Origin: DATJLY01 sp963773665 | GTDB lineage: Bacteria > Pseudomonadota > Alphaproteobacteria > ATCC43930 > CGMCC-115725 | Assembly: GCA_963773665.1 (NCBI GenBank) | Contig: CAVZBZ010000013.1 | Coordinates: 310,001 to 374,000 of the forward strand | Reading direction: 5' to 3' | Length of the DNA stretch: 64,000 nt | Shown: positions 34,540-43,321 of the stretch, one piece after another | How positions within the stretch are numbered: position 1 is the stretch's first letter | How the letters are laid out: the number at the start of each line of letters is the position of its first letter | Program-made: the position numbers and the translations under genes | Notes under the pieces: generated by a model | What the model was told of the DNA's origin: nothing | The model's database searches: none | Seen by the model: the letters and a program-made list of their open reading frames with translations, nothing else

Positions 34540-35592
34540 TCAACTTTCCGGGCGGAAGCCGAATGTCTCTTCGAAGCGGCGGCAGAAGGCGGGCCAGACT
34601 TCGGGGTTCAAAAGCCGCGGCGGGCGTTTGCCGTCGAGGATCGTAAGTATCTGCTCGGCGGAGATGCGGGCGAGGTTGACGCGCGCCTCGATGGTGGCGC
34701 CGGCGCTGTGCGGGCTTGCGATCACGTTGTCGAAGGCCAGAAGCGGGTGGTCGAGCGGCGGCGGCTCCTTCGCCCACACATCGAGCCCGGCGCCGGCGAT
34801 GCGCTTTTCGCCAAGCGCCGCGGCAAGCGCCGCTTCGTCGTGGATGCTGCCCCGCGCGGTGGTGATGAAGAAGGCGTGCTTTTGCATCAGCGCGTATTGC
34901 GGCGCGCCGATCATGCCGCGCGTCTCGTCGGTCAGCGGGCAGTTCACCGAGACGAAATCGGCGCTGCGCAGAAGCTCGTCGAGCCCGACTTTTTCCGCTC
35001 CACGCGCCGCGATCGCGGCGTGATCCAGATAGGGGTCGTAAGCCAATACCCGCATCGCGAAGAGGCCGCGCGCCAACTCGGCGATGCGGCTCCCGACATT
35101 GCCGATGCCGACGATGCCGACCGTCTTGCCGTGGATGTCATGGCCCATATAGAGGTTGCGGTCCATCTGCGCTTGCCGGCGCATGACGCGGTCGGTCTCG
35201 CCGATGCGCTTCGACAGCGAGATCATCAATGCTACGACATGCTCTGCCACCGCCTCGCGGTTGCCGCCCGACTGGTTGACGACGGCGATGCCCGCCTCGG
35301 TGCAGTCCTTGACGTTGACGGTGTCGAACCCGGCCCCGGTCGTCGAGACGAGGAGCAGACTCGGCGTGCGCGCGAGGAGCCGCGCGGTCGCGTAATATCT
35401 CGGATCGAGCTCGTCGCGCGCCGAGCTGATCGAGAACACGTGCGCGCCGGCGAGGATGGGCGCCGCGTCGGCATCGGGCGTATCGTTATCGAGCTTGTCG
35501 AGCATGATCGACGGCCGCCGCGCCAGAATCTCGGCGAAGATCGGATGGAAGAACCGCTTCACATAGAAGACGCGGATCGAATTGACGGTCAT
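34540..35592 (-). CDS. D-isomer-specific 2-hydroxyacid dehydrogenase
   Basis: 350 residues from ATG 35592. The NAD-binding motif is 'GKTVGIVGIGNVGSRIAELA'. Catalytic residues of the family can be placed: Arg in 'FFITTARGSIHDEAAL', Glu in the 'DVWAKEPPP' segment and His in 'VIASPHSAGATIEAR'. It reduces a 2-oxoacid or oxidises a D-2-hydroxyacid, as in glyoxylate, hydroxypyruvate or phosphoglycerate dehydrogenases. Diverges from the polysaccharide-deacetylase gene with 55 nt between starts, so they may share a control region. Confidence 0.9.
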   Translation of the reverse strand: MTVNSIRVFYVKRFFHPIFAEILARRPSIMLDKLDNDTPDADAAPILAGAHVFSISSARDELDPRYYATARLLARTPSLLLVSTTGAGFDTVNVKDCTEAGIAVVNQSGGNREAVAEHVVALMISLSKRIGETDRVMRRQAQMDRNLYMGHDIHGKTVGIVGIGNVGSRIAELARGLFAMRVLAYDPYLDHAAIAARGAEKVGLDELLRSADFVSVNCPLTDETRGMIGAPQYALMQKHAFFITTARGSIHDEAALAAALGEKRIAGAGLDVWAKEPPPLDHPLLAFDNVIASPHSAGATIEARVNLARISAEQILTILDGKRPPRLLNPEVWPAFCRRFEETFGFRPES

Positions 35593-35647
35593 GCCTCTAG
35601 GCTCCCCGGCGTTTCTCCCAGTATGCTCGGGCGCAGGAGGAGTTGCC

Positions 35648-36550
35648 ATGCTGAGCCTGCCGTCGCACAGCCGCTATGACTATTCCGCCATCGAAAAGCG
35701 CCGCCCCTATGACTGGCCCGGCGGCAAGCGGCTTGCCTTCTACGTCGCGATCAACATCGAGCATTTCGCCTTCCGCGCCGGCAGGGGCGCCGATCCGACG
35801 AACCTCGGCGGGCCGCAGACGACGCGCAACTACGCCTGGCGCGACTATGGCGTGCGCGTCGGCGTGTTCCGCATCTTTCGCCTGCTCGACCAGCTGAAGC
35901 TCCCGGCGACGATCCTTCTGAACAGCCTCGTCTGCGCGCATTACCCGGAGATCATCGCGCGCATCAAGGCGCGCGGCGACGACGTGGTGGGGCACGGCCG
36001 CACCAATGCCGAAGAGCTTGTCGGGCTTTGGGAGGCGGACGAGGCGCGCCTCATCGCCGAGACGACCGAGACGATCGCGCAGCATGTGGGCGTGCGGCCC
36101 TTGGGCTGGATGGGGCCGGGCGCGGCCGAGACGGGCGTGACACCCGATCTCCTGAAGGAGGCGGGCTACACGCACAATCTCGACTGGCCGGTGGACGATC
36201 AGCCGATCTGGATGAAGACGCGCGCCGGCCCGCTTCTTTCGGTGCCGTACCCGTTCGAGCTCAATGACATGGGCGCCACTATCAATCGCGACCACACCGG
36301 CCGCGAGTTCGCCGACATGATCGTCGATCAGTTCGAGGAGATGCTCGAGCAATCGGACAATGAGCCGCTGGTCATGGCGGTGTCATTGCACGGCTTCATC
36401 GCCGGCCAGCCGTTCCGCCTGCGCCCGCTGCGGCAAGCCTTGAAGCACTGCGCCGAGCACAAGCGCAAGGACCGCGTCTGGTTCACCCGCGCGCTCGACA
36501 TCGCCAACTACTGCATGACGCTCCCGCCCGGCACCATTCCGGGGGGATGA
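35648..36550 (+). CDS. polysaccharide deacetylase family protein
   Basis: 300 residues from ATG 35648 ('caggaggagttgcc' upstream). The opening 'SRYDYSAIEKRRPYDWPGGK' followed by 'AFYVAINIEHFAF' and later 'GHGRTNAEELVGLWEADEA' place it in the NodB-homology family near PuuE-like allantoinase/peptidoglycan deacetylase relatives. The typical first Asp-Asp of NodB is not evident ('INIEHF' is found instead), as in the PuuE branch. No signal peptide is seen, so a cytoplasmic amidase-type reaction on a small molecule is more likely than cell-wall editing. Confidence 0.8.
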   Translation: MLSLPSHSRYDYSAIEKRRPYDWPGGKRLAFYVAINIEHFAFRAGRGADPTNLGGPQTTRNYAWRDYGVRVGVFRIFRLLDQLKLPATILLNSLVCAHYPEIIARIKARGDDVVGHGRTNAEELVGLWEADEARLIAETTETIAQHVGVRPLGWMGPGAAETGVTPDLLKEAGYTHNLDWPVDDQPIWMKTRAGPLLSVPYPFELNDMGATINRDHTGREFADMIVDQFEEMLEQSDNEPLVMAVSLHGFIAGQPFRLRPLRQALKHCAEHKRKDRVWFTRALDIANYCMTLPPGTIPGG

Positions 36551-36580
36551 GGAAACCCCTCGCCCGCGCAGCGCAAATCC

Positions 36581-36660
36581 TCGTCGCCCCCGCGAAAGCG
36601 GGGGCCCAAGGCCGTCTCATGTCGCTTGTCCCTGGGTTCCCGCTTTCGCGGGAACGACGA
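36581..36660. repeat. paired REP-like palindromes (cccgcgaaagcggg type)
   Basis: Two inverted units face each other: 'tcgtcgcccccgcgaaagcg' running right from 36581 and its near reverse complement ending 'cgctttcgcgggaacgacga' at 36660. Each contains a short internal hairpin (ccgc-gaaa-gcgg). This is a very common proteobacterial intergenic repeat. It lies between the convergent deacetylase and ABC binding-protein genes, where it could end transcription from both sides. Confidence 0.85.
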
Positions 36661-36673
36661 CAGGATAAACGCC

Positions 36674-37675
36674 TCACTTGATTCGCTTGGCCGCCTCGTC
36701 AACGAGGGAGAGATCGGCGTATTGCGCGATATCGAGTTTTTGTTTGAGGAAGCCCGCGTCGTATTCCGCGTCGATGTTGTTCTGGAGCGCCTTGAGGTCG
36801 GGGCGGCCGTTCGGGTCGCGGAAATCGTCGCCGTGCGTGAAGAGCCACTGCGTCCAGAGCGCGGGCGGCGTCTTGGTGAAGTCGGCGATGGTCTTGACCG
36901 CTTCGTCATGATTGGCCGGGTCGGAGAACCAGCGCAGCGCGCGCAGCTCGTCCTCGAGATAATCGACGACGGCCGCGCGGTTCTTCGCGAGGAATTCGGC
37001 GCGCGAGTTGACGCTGATGAGCTGCGTCGTCCCGACCGCGTCCTTCATGGTGAAGAGCACGTTCGACATGTCGCGCAGCGCCGGGTCCTTCGAGAAGGGT
37101 TGCGGCGTCATCGCGATGTCGATCTTGCGGTCGGCCAGCATCGATTTCATGTTCGGGAACGCCGCCTCGATGATCGTCACGTCCTTGGCGTCGAGCTTGT
37201 GCTTCCTCAGCATGGCGCGGAAGGCGATGTCGGGCGCGGCGCCGATCGCGTTCGTGGCATAGACCTTGCCTTTCAGATCCTCGACCGATTTGATCGGCCC
37301 GTCCTTCAGCACGAAATATTCGGTGGCGTACCAGCCGTCAACGCCGTCCTGGATCGTATCGGCGATGACGCGCAGGTCGCTGACCGCGCCCTGAATGATT
37401 CCGGACGCGATCGCGGGATAGGAGAGCTCGGCCATGTCGAGCTCGCCGGCCGCCAATGCCGTCACCATGAGCGGCGTGCTCTGGAAGTGCAGGAACTCGA
37501 GCGTGTAGCTCGTCCCCTCGTGCTTCGCGATCCCCTCCTTCTTGAACATGAGGAAGGGCGAATCGCTGGCCGGCACGATCCAGCCGATGCGCAGTTTCAC
37601 CGGTTCGGCGCGTGCCGCAGCGATCGACGCCGCCGCCAGGACGAGCGCGATGAGAATTCGTTTCGCCATCCCCAT
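36674..37675 (-). CDS. ABC transporter substrate-binding protein, NitT/TauT (SsuA/NMT1) type
   Basis: 333 residues from ATG 37675. The signal peptide 'ILIALVLAAASIAAARAEP' is cleaved near residue 23. The mature part opens 'VKLRIGWIVPASDSPFLMFK' and contains 'FLHFQSTPLMVTALAAGELD', standard for the NMT1/SsuA binding proteins for sulfonates, nitrate or aromatic acids. Permease and ATPase genes are absent nearby. It is the last gene of a set with a decarboxylase-type amidohydrolase (15 nt upstream) and a dienelactone hydrolase, so an aromatic or organic-acid ligand is plausible. Confidence 0.88.
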   Translation of the reverse strand: MGMAKRILIALVLAAASIAAARAEPVKLRIGWIVPASDSPFLMFKKEGIAKHEGTSYTLEFLHFQSTPLMVTALAAGELDMAELSYPAIASGIIQGAVSDLRVIADTIQDGVDGWYATEYFVLKDGPIKSVEDLKGKVYATNAIGAAPDIAFRAMLRKHKLDAKDVTIIEAAFPNMKSMLADRKIDIAMTPQPFSKDPALRDMSNVLFTMKDAVGTTQLISVNSRAEFLAKNRAAVVDYLEDELRALRWFSDPANHDEAVKTIADFTKTPPALWTQWLFTHGDDFRDPNGRPDLKALQNNIDAEYDAGFLKQKLDIAQYADLSLVDEAAKRIK

Positions 37676-37690
37676 GTTTCCCCCCGTCGC

Positions 37691-38665
37691 TTAGAGTTTC
37701 AGCACGCGCTCCGCATTCTTGTGCGCGATCTTTTCCTTGTCGGACACGGCCAGCGGCAGGCCGTTCAGGAAATCGACGGCGATCTTGTTCAATTCATAAG
37801 GCCAGTCGATCGAGAACAGCACGTTGTCCAGCCCGAGCGCCATGACCGTGCACAGGAACGCCGGCGTCGAGAAATTGCCGCTGCACGTGACGACCAGGTT
37901 CTCGGTCAGATATTGCCGCGGCGTCTTCTTGAGGCCGCGCGCCTTCATGTGGAAGCGCGTGTGGTCCTCGAACCGGTCGAGCCAGAACGGCAGACCTTCG
38001 CCGAGATGGCCGAGGATGAAGCGCAGATTCGGATAGGCGTCGAACACGCCTGCCATGACGAGGCGGAGGAAATGGGTGCACGACTCCATGGCGAAGCCCC
38101 AGGCGGCCGTGCTCAAATCCTCGAACCCCTTGAAATAGGCCTCCATCACCGCCGGGTGCGGCTCGCGCGGATGGAGATAGATCGGCACGTCGAGCGCTGC
38201 CGCGCATTCGAGGATCGGCCGGTATTTCTTGTCGTCGAGATATTCCCCGTGGGTGTGGCTGTTGATCATCGCGCCCTTGAAGCCCAGCATTCGCACTGCG
38301 CGCTCGAGCTCCTTGACCGACGCGGCGGGGTCCGCGGTCGGCAGCGAGGCGAATCCGGCAAAGCGCGCGGGATGCGCCTTCACCGCCTCCGCCACGCGGT
38401 CGTTCGCGTCGCGCGCCATGGGAACGGCGATGTTGGCGCCATAGGCCTGCGTCCCCGGCTGGGTGAGCGACAGGACCTGCAGTGTGACGCCGGTCGCGTC
38501 CATCGCCGCGATGCGCGAAGCGCCAAGGTCCTGCAGCTCGGCATAGACGTCGTGGCCCAAGGCGTGCGCCCGCGCCATGAGGCTCGCATTGCGCGCCCGC
38601 GTCTGCGGCCGGTGCTCGGTGAAGAGCGGCGTTACGAAATGCTCTTCGAGCGCGATGATGCGCAT
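37691..38665 (-). CDS. amidohydrolase-family protein, aromatic-acid-decarboxylase-like
   Basis: 324 residues from ATG 38665. The opening 'MRIIALEEHFVTPLF' with the Glu-Glu-His metal site is characteristic of gamma-resorcylate / 2,3-dihydroxybenzoate decarboxylases rather than hydrolases. Further metal or substrate residues are 'YLHPREPHP', 'FILGHLGEGLPFWLDR' and 'LFSIDWPYE'. Such enzymes non-oxidatively decarboxylate hydroxybenzoates. It lies between a dienelactone-hydrolase-like gene (10 nt) and an NMT1-type binding protein (15 nt), suggesting uptake and breakdown of an aromatic acid. Confidence 0.85.
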   Translation of the reverse strand: MRIIALEEHFVTPLFTEHRPQTRARNASLMARAHALGHDVYAELQDLGASRIAAMDATGVTLQVLSLTQPGTQAYGANIAVPMARDANDRVAEAVKAHPARFAGFASLPTADPAASVKELERAVRMLGFKGAMINSHTHGEYLDDKKYRPILECAAALDVPIYLHPREPHPAVMEAYFKGFEDLSTAAWGFAMESCTHFLRLVMAGVFDAYPNLRFILGHLGEGLPFWLDRFEDHTRFHMKARGLKKTPRQYLTENLVVTCSGNFSTPAFLCTVMALGLDNVLFSIDWPYELNKIAVDFLNGLPLAVSDKEKIAHKNAERVLKL

Positions 38666-38675
38666 CTTGCCCTCG

Positions 38676-39377
38676 CTATTTGAGTTCGGTCTTGAGGAAC
38701 GGAACGAAGCGGCGCCACGCATCCTCCGACGCCTCCTCGCGATATGAGGCGGGGTTCGTGAAATTCTGGAAGGCGTGGCCCGTACCGTCATAGATGCGGA
38801 AATCGTGCCGGATGCTGTGCTTCTTCAGGTCCTGGGAAATGCGCTCCACGTCCTCGGGCGGCGGGTTCTTGTCGTCGCGGCCGAAGAATCCTGCAACCGC
38901 GCACTTGATGTTGGGCGTGAGCGCAATGGGCGGGAGCCGCCCTTCGCCCTCGGCGCGGAAGATGCCGCCGCCATAGAGCATGACCGCCGCCTTGAAGGCG
39001 GCATTGCTGGCGGCGCCGAGATAGGCCATGCGCCCGCCCATGCAGTGCCCCATGATGGCGATGCGGTCGCCCTTCACCGCGGGCAGCGCCTGGAGCTGCT
39101 TCACGCACGCGTCGATGTCGGCCACGACCTCGCCGTCGCTGAGATTCTTGCGCGAGACGGCGCCGTCCTCGCCGGCGGGACGCCGGTGATAGAGGTTCGG
39201 CGCCGCGGCGAAGAAGCCGTTCTTGGCAAGCCGCTCGCACGTCGCGCGGGTGAATTCGTCGATGCCGTCGCGATGGTGCATGAGGACGACCGCCGGGTGC
39301 GGGCCTTCGCCCTCGGGTTCGACCGTGAAAATTTCCATCGTGCCGTCGCCGACCTTGACCGTGATCTCGCGCGCCAT
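38676..39377 (-). CDS. dienelactone hydrolase family protein
   Basis: 233 residues from ATG 39377. The nucleophile is Cys, in 'IMGHCMGGRMAYL', as in classical dienelactone hydrolase. The acid is Asp in 'GFFGRDDKNPPPED' and the base His in 'YDGTGHAFQNFT'. It hydrolyses a lactone or ester; in chlorocatechol and protocatechuate routes the substrate is a dienelactone, but that is not proven here. First gene of the three-gene minus-strand set ending with the NMT1-type binding protein. Confidence 0.88.
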   Translation of the reverse strand: MAREITVKVGDGTMEIFTVEPEGEGPHPAVVLMHHRDGIDEFTRATCERLAKNGFFAAAPNLYHRRPAGEDGAVSRKNLSDGEVVADIDACVKQLQALPAVKGDRIAIMGHCMGGRMAYLGAASNAAFKAAVMLYGGGIFRAEGEGRLPPIALTPNIKCAVAGFFGRDDKNPPPEDVERISQDLKKHSIRHDFRIYDGTGHAFQNFTNPASYREEASEDAWRRFVPFLKTELK

Positions 39378-39495
39378 GGCGTCCTCCCGTCTCGATGCGG
39401 TCGCCATCTTCCTGCCGCGCGCTCCGGGCCGCAACGGGTTTGTCGCGCGAGCGTACCGTCGCGGCCGCTATCGCTCGACAGGATCGGCGCCCGCC

Positions 39496-39978
39496 TCAAG
39501 TAGCGGCGAGCGTGCGCGCGAGGAGATCGAGCGCCGCGGCGGCGAACTCGTGCATGTTGCCGCGGCGCTCGGATTTTCGCGTCTCGAGCGTGACGCTTGC
39601 CTCGCGCGCGCCCGCGACCGCGAAACAGGAATGGCCGGCCGCGTCGCCATAGCGGTTGCCGGTCGGCCCGCTCGCGCCGGTCTCGGCCAGCGCCCAGGCG
39701 GCGCCCATGCGCGCGCGCGCCGTGTGAGCGAGGAGAAGGGCGTAAGCCTCGGTCGAGGCGCGCATCCCTTGCGGCAGCTCGCCGATGCCCAAAAGCCCGC
39801 GCCGCGCGGCAAGCGTATAGACGACCGCGCCGCCGAGGAAATATGCGCTCGCACCCGGCACGGCGAGCAGCGCCGCCGAAATGAGCCCGCCGGTCGAGGA
39901 TTCGGCGATCGCGATCGTCTCGCCTCGCGCCTTCAACAGCGCCGCCACCTTTTCCGCGCGTGCGATCAGCTCGTCCAT
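39496..39978 (-). CDS. CinA-family nicotinamide-nucleotide amidohydrolase (PncC-like)
   Basis: 160 residues from ATG 39978. The domain equals the C-terminal part of CinA: 'ETIAIAESSTGGLISAALL' with the catalytic Ser, 'YFLGGAVVYTLAARRGLLGI' and 'WALAETGASGPTGNRYGD'. PncC deamidates nicotinamide mononucleotide to nicotinate mononucleotide in NAD recycling. The N-terminal MoCF-like domain of full CinA is absent, as is normal for stand-alone PncC. Diverges from the first molybdenum hydroxylase gene, 64 nt between starts. Confidence 0.9.
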   Translation of the reverse strand: MDELIARAEKVAALLKARGETIAIAESSTGGLISAALLAVPGASAYFLGGAVVYTLAARRGLLGIGELPQGMRASTEAYALLLAHTARARMGAAWALAETGASGPTGNRYGDAAGHSCFAVAGAREASVTLETRKSERRGNMHEFAAAALDLLARTLAAT

Positions 39979-40042
39979 GGCGTTCTCCCTTTGCCGGCAG
40001 GTGCGCACTATAGTGCATCGGGATTTGTCGAGGAGGCGGTCG

Positions 40043-42373
40043 GTGGGGCAGTTCGGCATCGGTCAGGCGGTCCGGCGCAAGGAAGATTTGCGCTTCATCA
40101 CCGGCAAGGGGACCTATACCGATGACGTGAACCGGCCGGGACAGGCTCATGCCGTGTTCCTGCGCTCGCCCCATGCGCATGCGCGGATCGAAAGCATCGA
40201 CACGGCGGCGGCGCTGCGCGCGCCGGGCGTGCTCGCGATCTATACCGGCGCCGACGTGGCACGCGCGAAGCTTGGGATGATCCGTTGCGTCGTGCCGCTC
40301 AAGAACCGCGACGGCTCGAACTATGCCAATCCGGGCCGGCCGCTGCTCGCGCAGGACCGCGTGCGCCATGTCGGCGAGGCGGTGGCGATGGTGGTCGCCG
40401 AGACCGTGGCACTGGCAAAGGACGCGGCCGAGCTGATCGATGTCGCGTACGAGCCGCTGCCCGCCGTCACCGAGCCCGCCGCTGCGGTGAAGCCGGGCGC
40501 GCCGCTTCTGTTCGACGCGGCGCCCAACAATGTGGCGATGGACTGGGAGCTGGGCGACGCCAAGGCGGTCGAAGCGGCGTTCGCCACGGCGGCGCGCGTC
40601 GTGCGGCTCGATCTTTCGATCAGCCGCAGCGTGGTGACGCCGATCGAGCCAAGGAGCGCCGTCGGCGAATTCGACAAATCGTCCAGCCGCTACACCGTCG
40701 AGGTCGGCACGCAGGGCGTTTTCACCGCGCGCAGCACGATCGCAAAAAGCCTCGCCGTGCCCGAGGACAGGCTGCGCGTCATCACGCGCGATGTCGGCGG
40801 CAGTTTCGGCATGAAGGGCTTCGACTATCCCGAGCATGCGCTCGTCCCCTGGGCCGCTTCGCAACTGGGCCGCCCGGTCAAGTGGACGAGCGAGCGCCAG
40901 GAGGCGTTTCTCTCGGACACGCAGGGCCGCGACCAGCAGGTGCATGCGGAACTCGCGCTCGACAAGGACGCGCGCTTCCTCGCCATCCGCGTCGATAATT
41001 TCGCCAATGTCGGGGCCTATCTCTCGTACTTCTCGCTGCTCATCCCGACCGTGGCGGGGCTCCGGCTGCTGACCGGCGCATACCGCATTCCGGCAGCCTA
41101 TGCGCATGTGCGCGCGGTTTTCACCAACACGGTGTGGGTCGATGCCTATCGCGGCGCGGGACGGCCCGAGACGGCCTATGTGCTCGAGCGCCTCGTCGAT
41201 CAGGCCGCGCGCGAGACCGGGCTTGCGCCCGAGGAGATCAGGCGGCGCAATTTCGTATCCCCCGAGGCGATGCCCTATCAGACGCCGATGATCGTGCGCT
41301 ACGACAGCGGCAATTTCCCCTTGAACCTCGATACGGCGCTCAAGGCCGCCGACCGCGTGGGATTTGCCGCACGGCGCGCCGAGGCGAAGAACCGCGGCAA
41401 GCTGCGCGGCATGGGGATCGCCTATTACATGGAAGTGACGGCCAACATGCCGCAGGAGAAGGCCGACATCCGCTTCCTCGCCGACGGCCGCGTGCAGATG
41501 GGGATCGGCACCGGTCCGTCGGGGCAGGGGCACGAAACCGCGTTCGCGCAGATCCTCGAGGACCGGCTTGGCCTGCCGTTCGACGGGATCGACTTCGTGT
41601 TCGGCGACAGCGACCGCCTCGCGCAGGGCGGCGGCACGGGCGGCGCCAAGACGCTGATGCTGGCCGGCACTGCGCTGTTCGATGCGGCCGAGAAGATCAT
41701 CGCCAAGGGCAAGCGTCTCGCCGGCCACTTCCTCGAGGCGGCCGAGCACGACATCGAGTTCCGCGACGGGACCTTCACGATCGCCGGCACCGACCGCTCG
41801 ATCCAGATCATGGATCTCGCGCGCCGCGCGCGCGAAGCGCGCAACCTGCCCGAGGGCGTGGCCCCATCGCTCGACGAGGTCGGCACGAGCAGCGCCGACA
41901 AGAACACGTTTCCGAACGGCTGCCACGTGTGCGAGGTCGAGATCGATCCCGAAACCGGCGCCACGGAAATGTGCCGCTACACGGTGGCCGACGATTTCGG
42001 CCGCATCGTCAATCCGCTGATCGTCGAGGGCCAGATCCAGGGCGGCGTCGTCCAGGGCGCGGGACAGGCGCTGCTCGAGGCGGCGCTCTACGACCGCAGC
42101 AGCGGCCAGCTTCTCACCGGCTCGCTCATGGATTATGCGATGCCCCGCGCGGCCGACTATCCGCCGATCGAAATCACGTTCAACGAGGTGCCGTGCACGA
42201 CGAACGTGCTCGGCATCAAGGGCGCGGGCGAAGCGGGCTCGGTCGGATCGATCGCGGCGACGATGAATGCCGTGCTCGATGCGCTTGCGCCCGCGGGCAT
42301 CGCGCATCTCGACATGCCGGCCTCGCCGCCGCGCATCTGGGCGGCGCTCGCGGCGGCGGCGCGAACGCCATGA
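40043..42373 (+). CDS. xanthine-dehydrogenase-family molybdopterin-binding subunit (form II CoxL-like), copy 1
   Basis: 776 residues from GTG 40043 with AGGAGG 7 nt upstream. It opens 'GQAVRRKEDLRFITGKGTYT', typical of CoxL/aldehyde-oxidase large subunits. The molybdopterin loops are 'DVGGSFGMKGFDYPEHAL' and 'YRGAGRPETAYVLERLVD'; AYRGAGR is the form II signature, unlike AYRCSFR of true CO dehydrogenase. The catalytic Glu lies in 'IKGAGEAGSVGS'. It hydroxylates an N-heterocycle, aldehyde or similar carbon with water. The usual FAD and 2Fe-2S subunits are not encoded nearby. A small membrane-protein gene overlaps its stop. Confidence 0.92.
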   Translation: MGQFGIGQAVRRKEDLRFITGKGTYTDDVNRPGQAHAVFLRSPHAHARIESIDTAAALRAPGVLAIYTGADVARAKLGMIRCVVPLKNRDGSNYANPGRPLLAQDRVRHVGEAVAMVVAETVALAKDAAELIDVAYEPLPAVTEPAAAVKPGAPLLFDAAPNNVAMDWELGDAKAVEAAFATAARVVRLDLSISRSVVTPIEPRSAVGEFDKSSSRYTVEVGTQGVFTARSTIAKSLAVPEDRLRVITRDVGGSFGMKGFDYPEHALVPWAASQLGRPVKWTSERQEAFLSDTQGRDQQVHAELALDKDARFLAIRVDNFANVGAYLSYFSLLIPTVAGLRLLTGAYRIPAAYAHVRAVFTNTVWVDAYRGAGRPETAYVLERLVDQAARETGLAPEEIRRRNFVSPEAMPYQTPMIVRYDSGNFPLNLDTALKAADRVGFAARRAEAKNRGKLRGMGIAYYMEVTANMPQEKADIRFLADGRVQMGIGTGPSGQGHETAFAQILEDRLGLPFDGIDFVFGDSDRLAQGGGTGGAKTLMLAGTALFDAAEKIIAKGKRLAGHFLEAAEHDIEFRDGTFTIAGTDRSIQIMDLARRAREARNLPEGVAPSLDEVGTSSADKNTFPNGCHVCEVEIDPETGATEMCRYTVADDFGRIVNPLIVEGQIQGGVVQGAGQALLEAALYDRSSGQLLTGSLMDYAMPRAADYPPIEITFNEVPCTTNVLGIKGAGEAGSVGSIAATMNAVLDALAPAGIAHLDMPASPPRIWAALAAAARTP

Positions 42374-42573
42374 CATGGCGCTCGCGCGAGGAGCGGGAAG
42401 AGGACGATATCCGCTTCACCGTGAGCCTTGCCGCGCTTGCCGTTTCGCTCGTCCTGGCGTTCCTCGGGCTTTATCTCCTCGACGCGCTCGCCGCCGAGGG
42501 ACGGCTCGAGGACTGCTTGCTGCAGGGCCGGTCCAATTGCGAGCGGGTCGATCTTTCGGCGCTGCGCGACTGA
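42370..42573 (+). CDS. small single-pass membrane protein, unknown
   Basis: 67 residues; ATG 42370 overlaps the molybdenum-hydroxylase stop (ATGA). A charged N-terminus ('RSREEREEDDIR') precedes one hydrophobic helix, 'VSLAALAVSLVLAFLGLYLL', then a short polar tail with two Cys ('EDCLLQGRSNCER'). Translational coupling suggests it works with, or is merely co-expressed with, the upstream enzyme. No family is recognised. Confidence 0.6.
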   Translation: MTWRSREEREEDDIRFTVSLAALAVSLVLAFLGLYLLDALAAEGRLEDCLLQGRSNCERVDLSALRD

Positions 42574-42607
42574 CTCGATAGGCTTTCGGGCGGCAGATTG
42601 CTGTTTT

Positions 42608-42637
42608 GTCATTGCGAGCGCAGCGAAGCAATCTCCC
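42608..42637. repeat. 30-nt dispersed repeat, copy 2
   Basis: Matches 7501-7530 at 27 of 30 positions around the core 'agcgcagcgaagcaatc'. It lies directly before the UdgX gene. Confidence 0.7.
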
Positions 42638-42662
42638 GGCCCGCGGGGTAGACACGACAAGG

Positions 42663-43321
42663 ATGCCGCCCATTCCCGTGACGCTCACCGGCACCGCCGC
42701 CGACCTCATCCCGCCGCTTCCCTCCTTGGCGAAGCTGCGCGAAGCGGCGGTGCACTGTACCGCCTGCCCGCTCTACGCGCGGGCGACGCAGACCGTGTTC
42801 GGCGAGGGACCGGCGCATGCATCGCTCATGCTCGTGGGCGAGACCGCGGGCGACCGCGAGGATATCGAAGGGCGTCCGTTCGTCGGCCCGGCGGGACGTT
42901 TGCTCGACCGCTGCCTCGAGGAAGCCGGGCTCGAGCGGAGCAAGACCTATGTCACCAACGTCGTTAAGCACTTCAAATGGACGCAGCGCGGCAAGCGGCG
43001 CCTCCATGGCAAGCCTAACGCCGGCGAGATCCGCGCCTGCAAGCCCTGGCTCGAAGCGGAGCTCGCGCTGGTGAAGCCCAAGGCCTGGTCTGCCTCGGCG
43101 CCACGGCGGCCCAGGCGCTCTTGGGAAGCGGCTTCCGCGTGAGCCGCGAGCGCGGTCGCTTCGTACCGTCGCCGCTCGCGCCCTGCGTCCTGGCGACGGT
43201 GCATCCCTCGTCTCTGCTGCGCGCCGACGACGAGGACCGCGCGCGCGAGATCGCGCGCTTCGTTGCCGATCTGCGCACGGCGGCTGGGGCTCTTGGCGGC
43301 GATGCTCGGGAACGGGGATGA
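42663..43321 (+). pseudogene. UdgX-like uracil-DNA glycosylase, frameshifted
   Basis: From ATG 42663 the frame encodes a family 4/UdgX-type uracil-DNA glycosylase: iron-sulfur Cys32 and Cys35 ('HCTACPLYARATQTVFGEGP'), 'EDIEGRPFVGPAGRLLDR', the UdgX-specific 'GKRRLHGKPN' loop with His115, and Cys126. Near 43085 one base is missing. The frame then runs into low-complexity sequence and stops at 43142. The proper continuation is in the next frame: 'LGSGFRVSRERGRFVPSPLA', the fourth Cys in 'APCVLATVHPSSLLR' and a stop at 43321. Motif A reads 'GETAGD' where UdgX normally has 'GEQPGD'. Either a true pseudogene or an assembly error. Confidence 0.82.

Noticed and set aside
40043..42373. Naming the first molybdenum hydroxylase an aerobic CO dehydrogenase
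   Set aside because: The active-site loop is AYRGAGR (form II), not AYRCSFR, and the partner subunits are missing.
39101..42376. Open frame of more than 1000 codons on the minus strand opposite the first molybdenum hydroxylase gene
   Set aside because: Arg/Asp/His/Ala-rich composition, no fold or motif, and exactly antisense to a well-supported enzyme. It is a product of high GC content.
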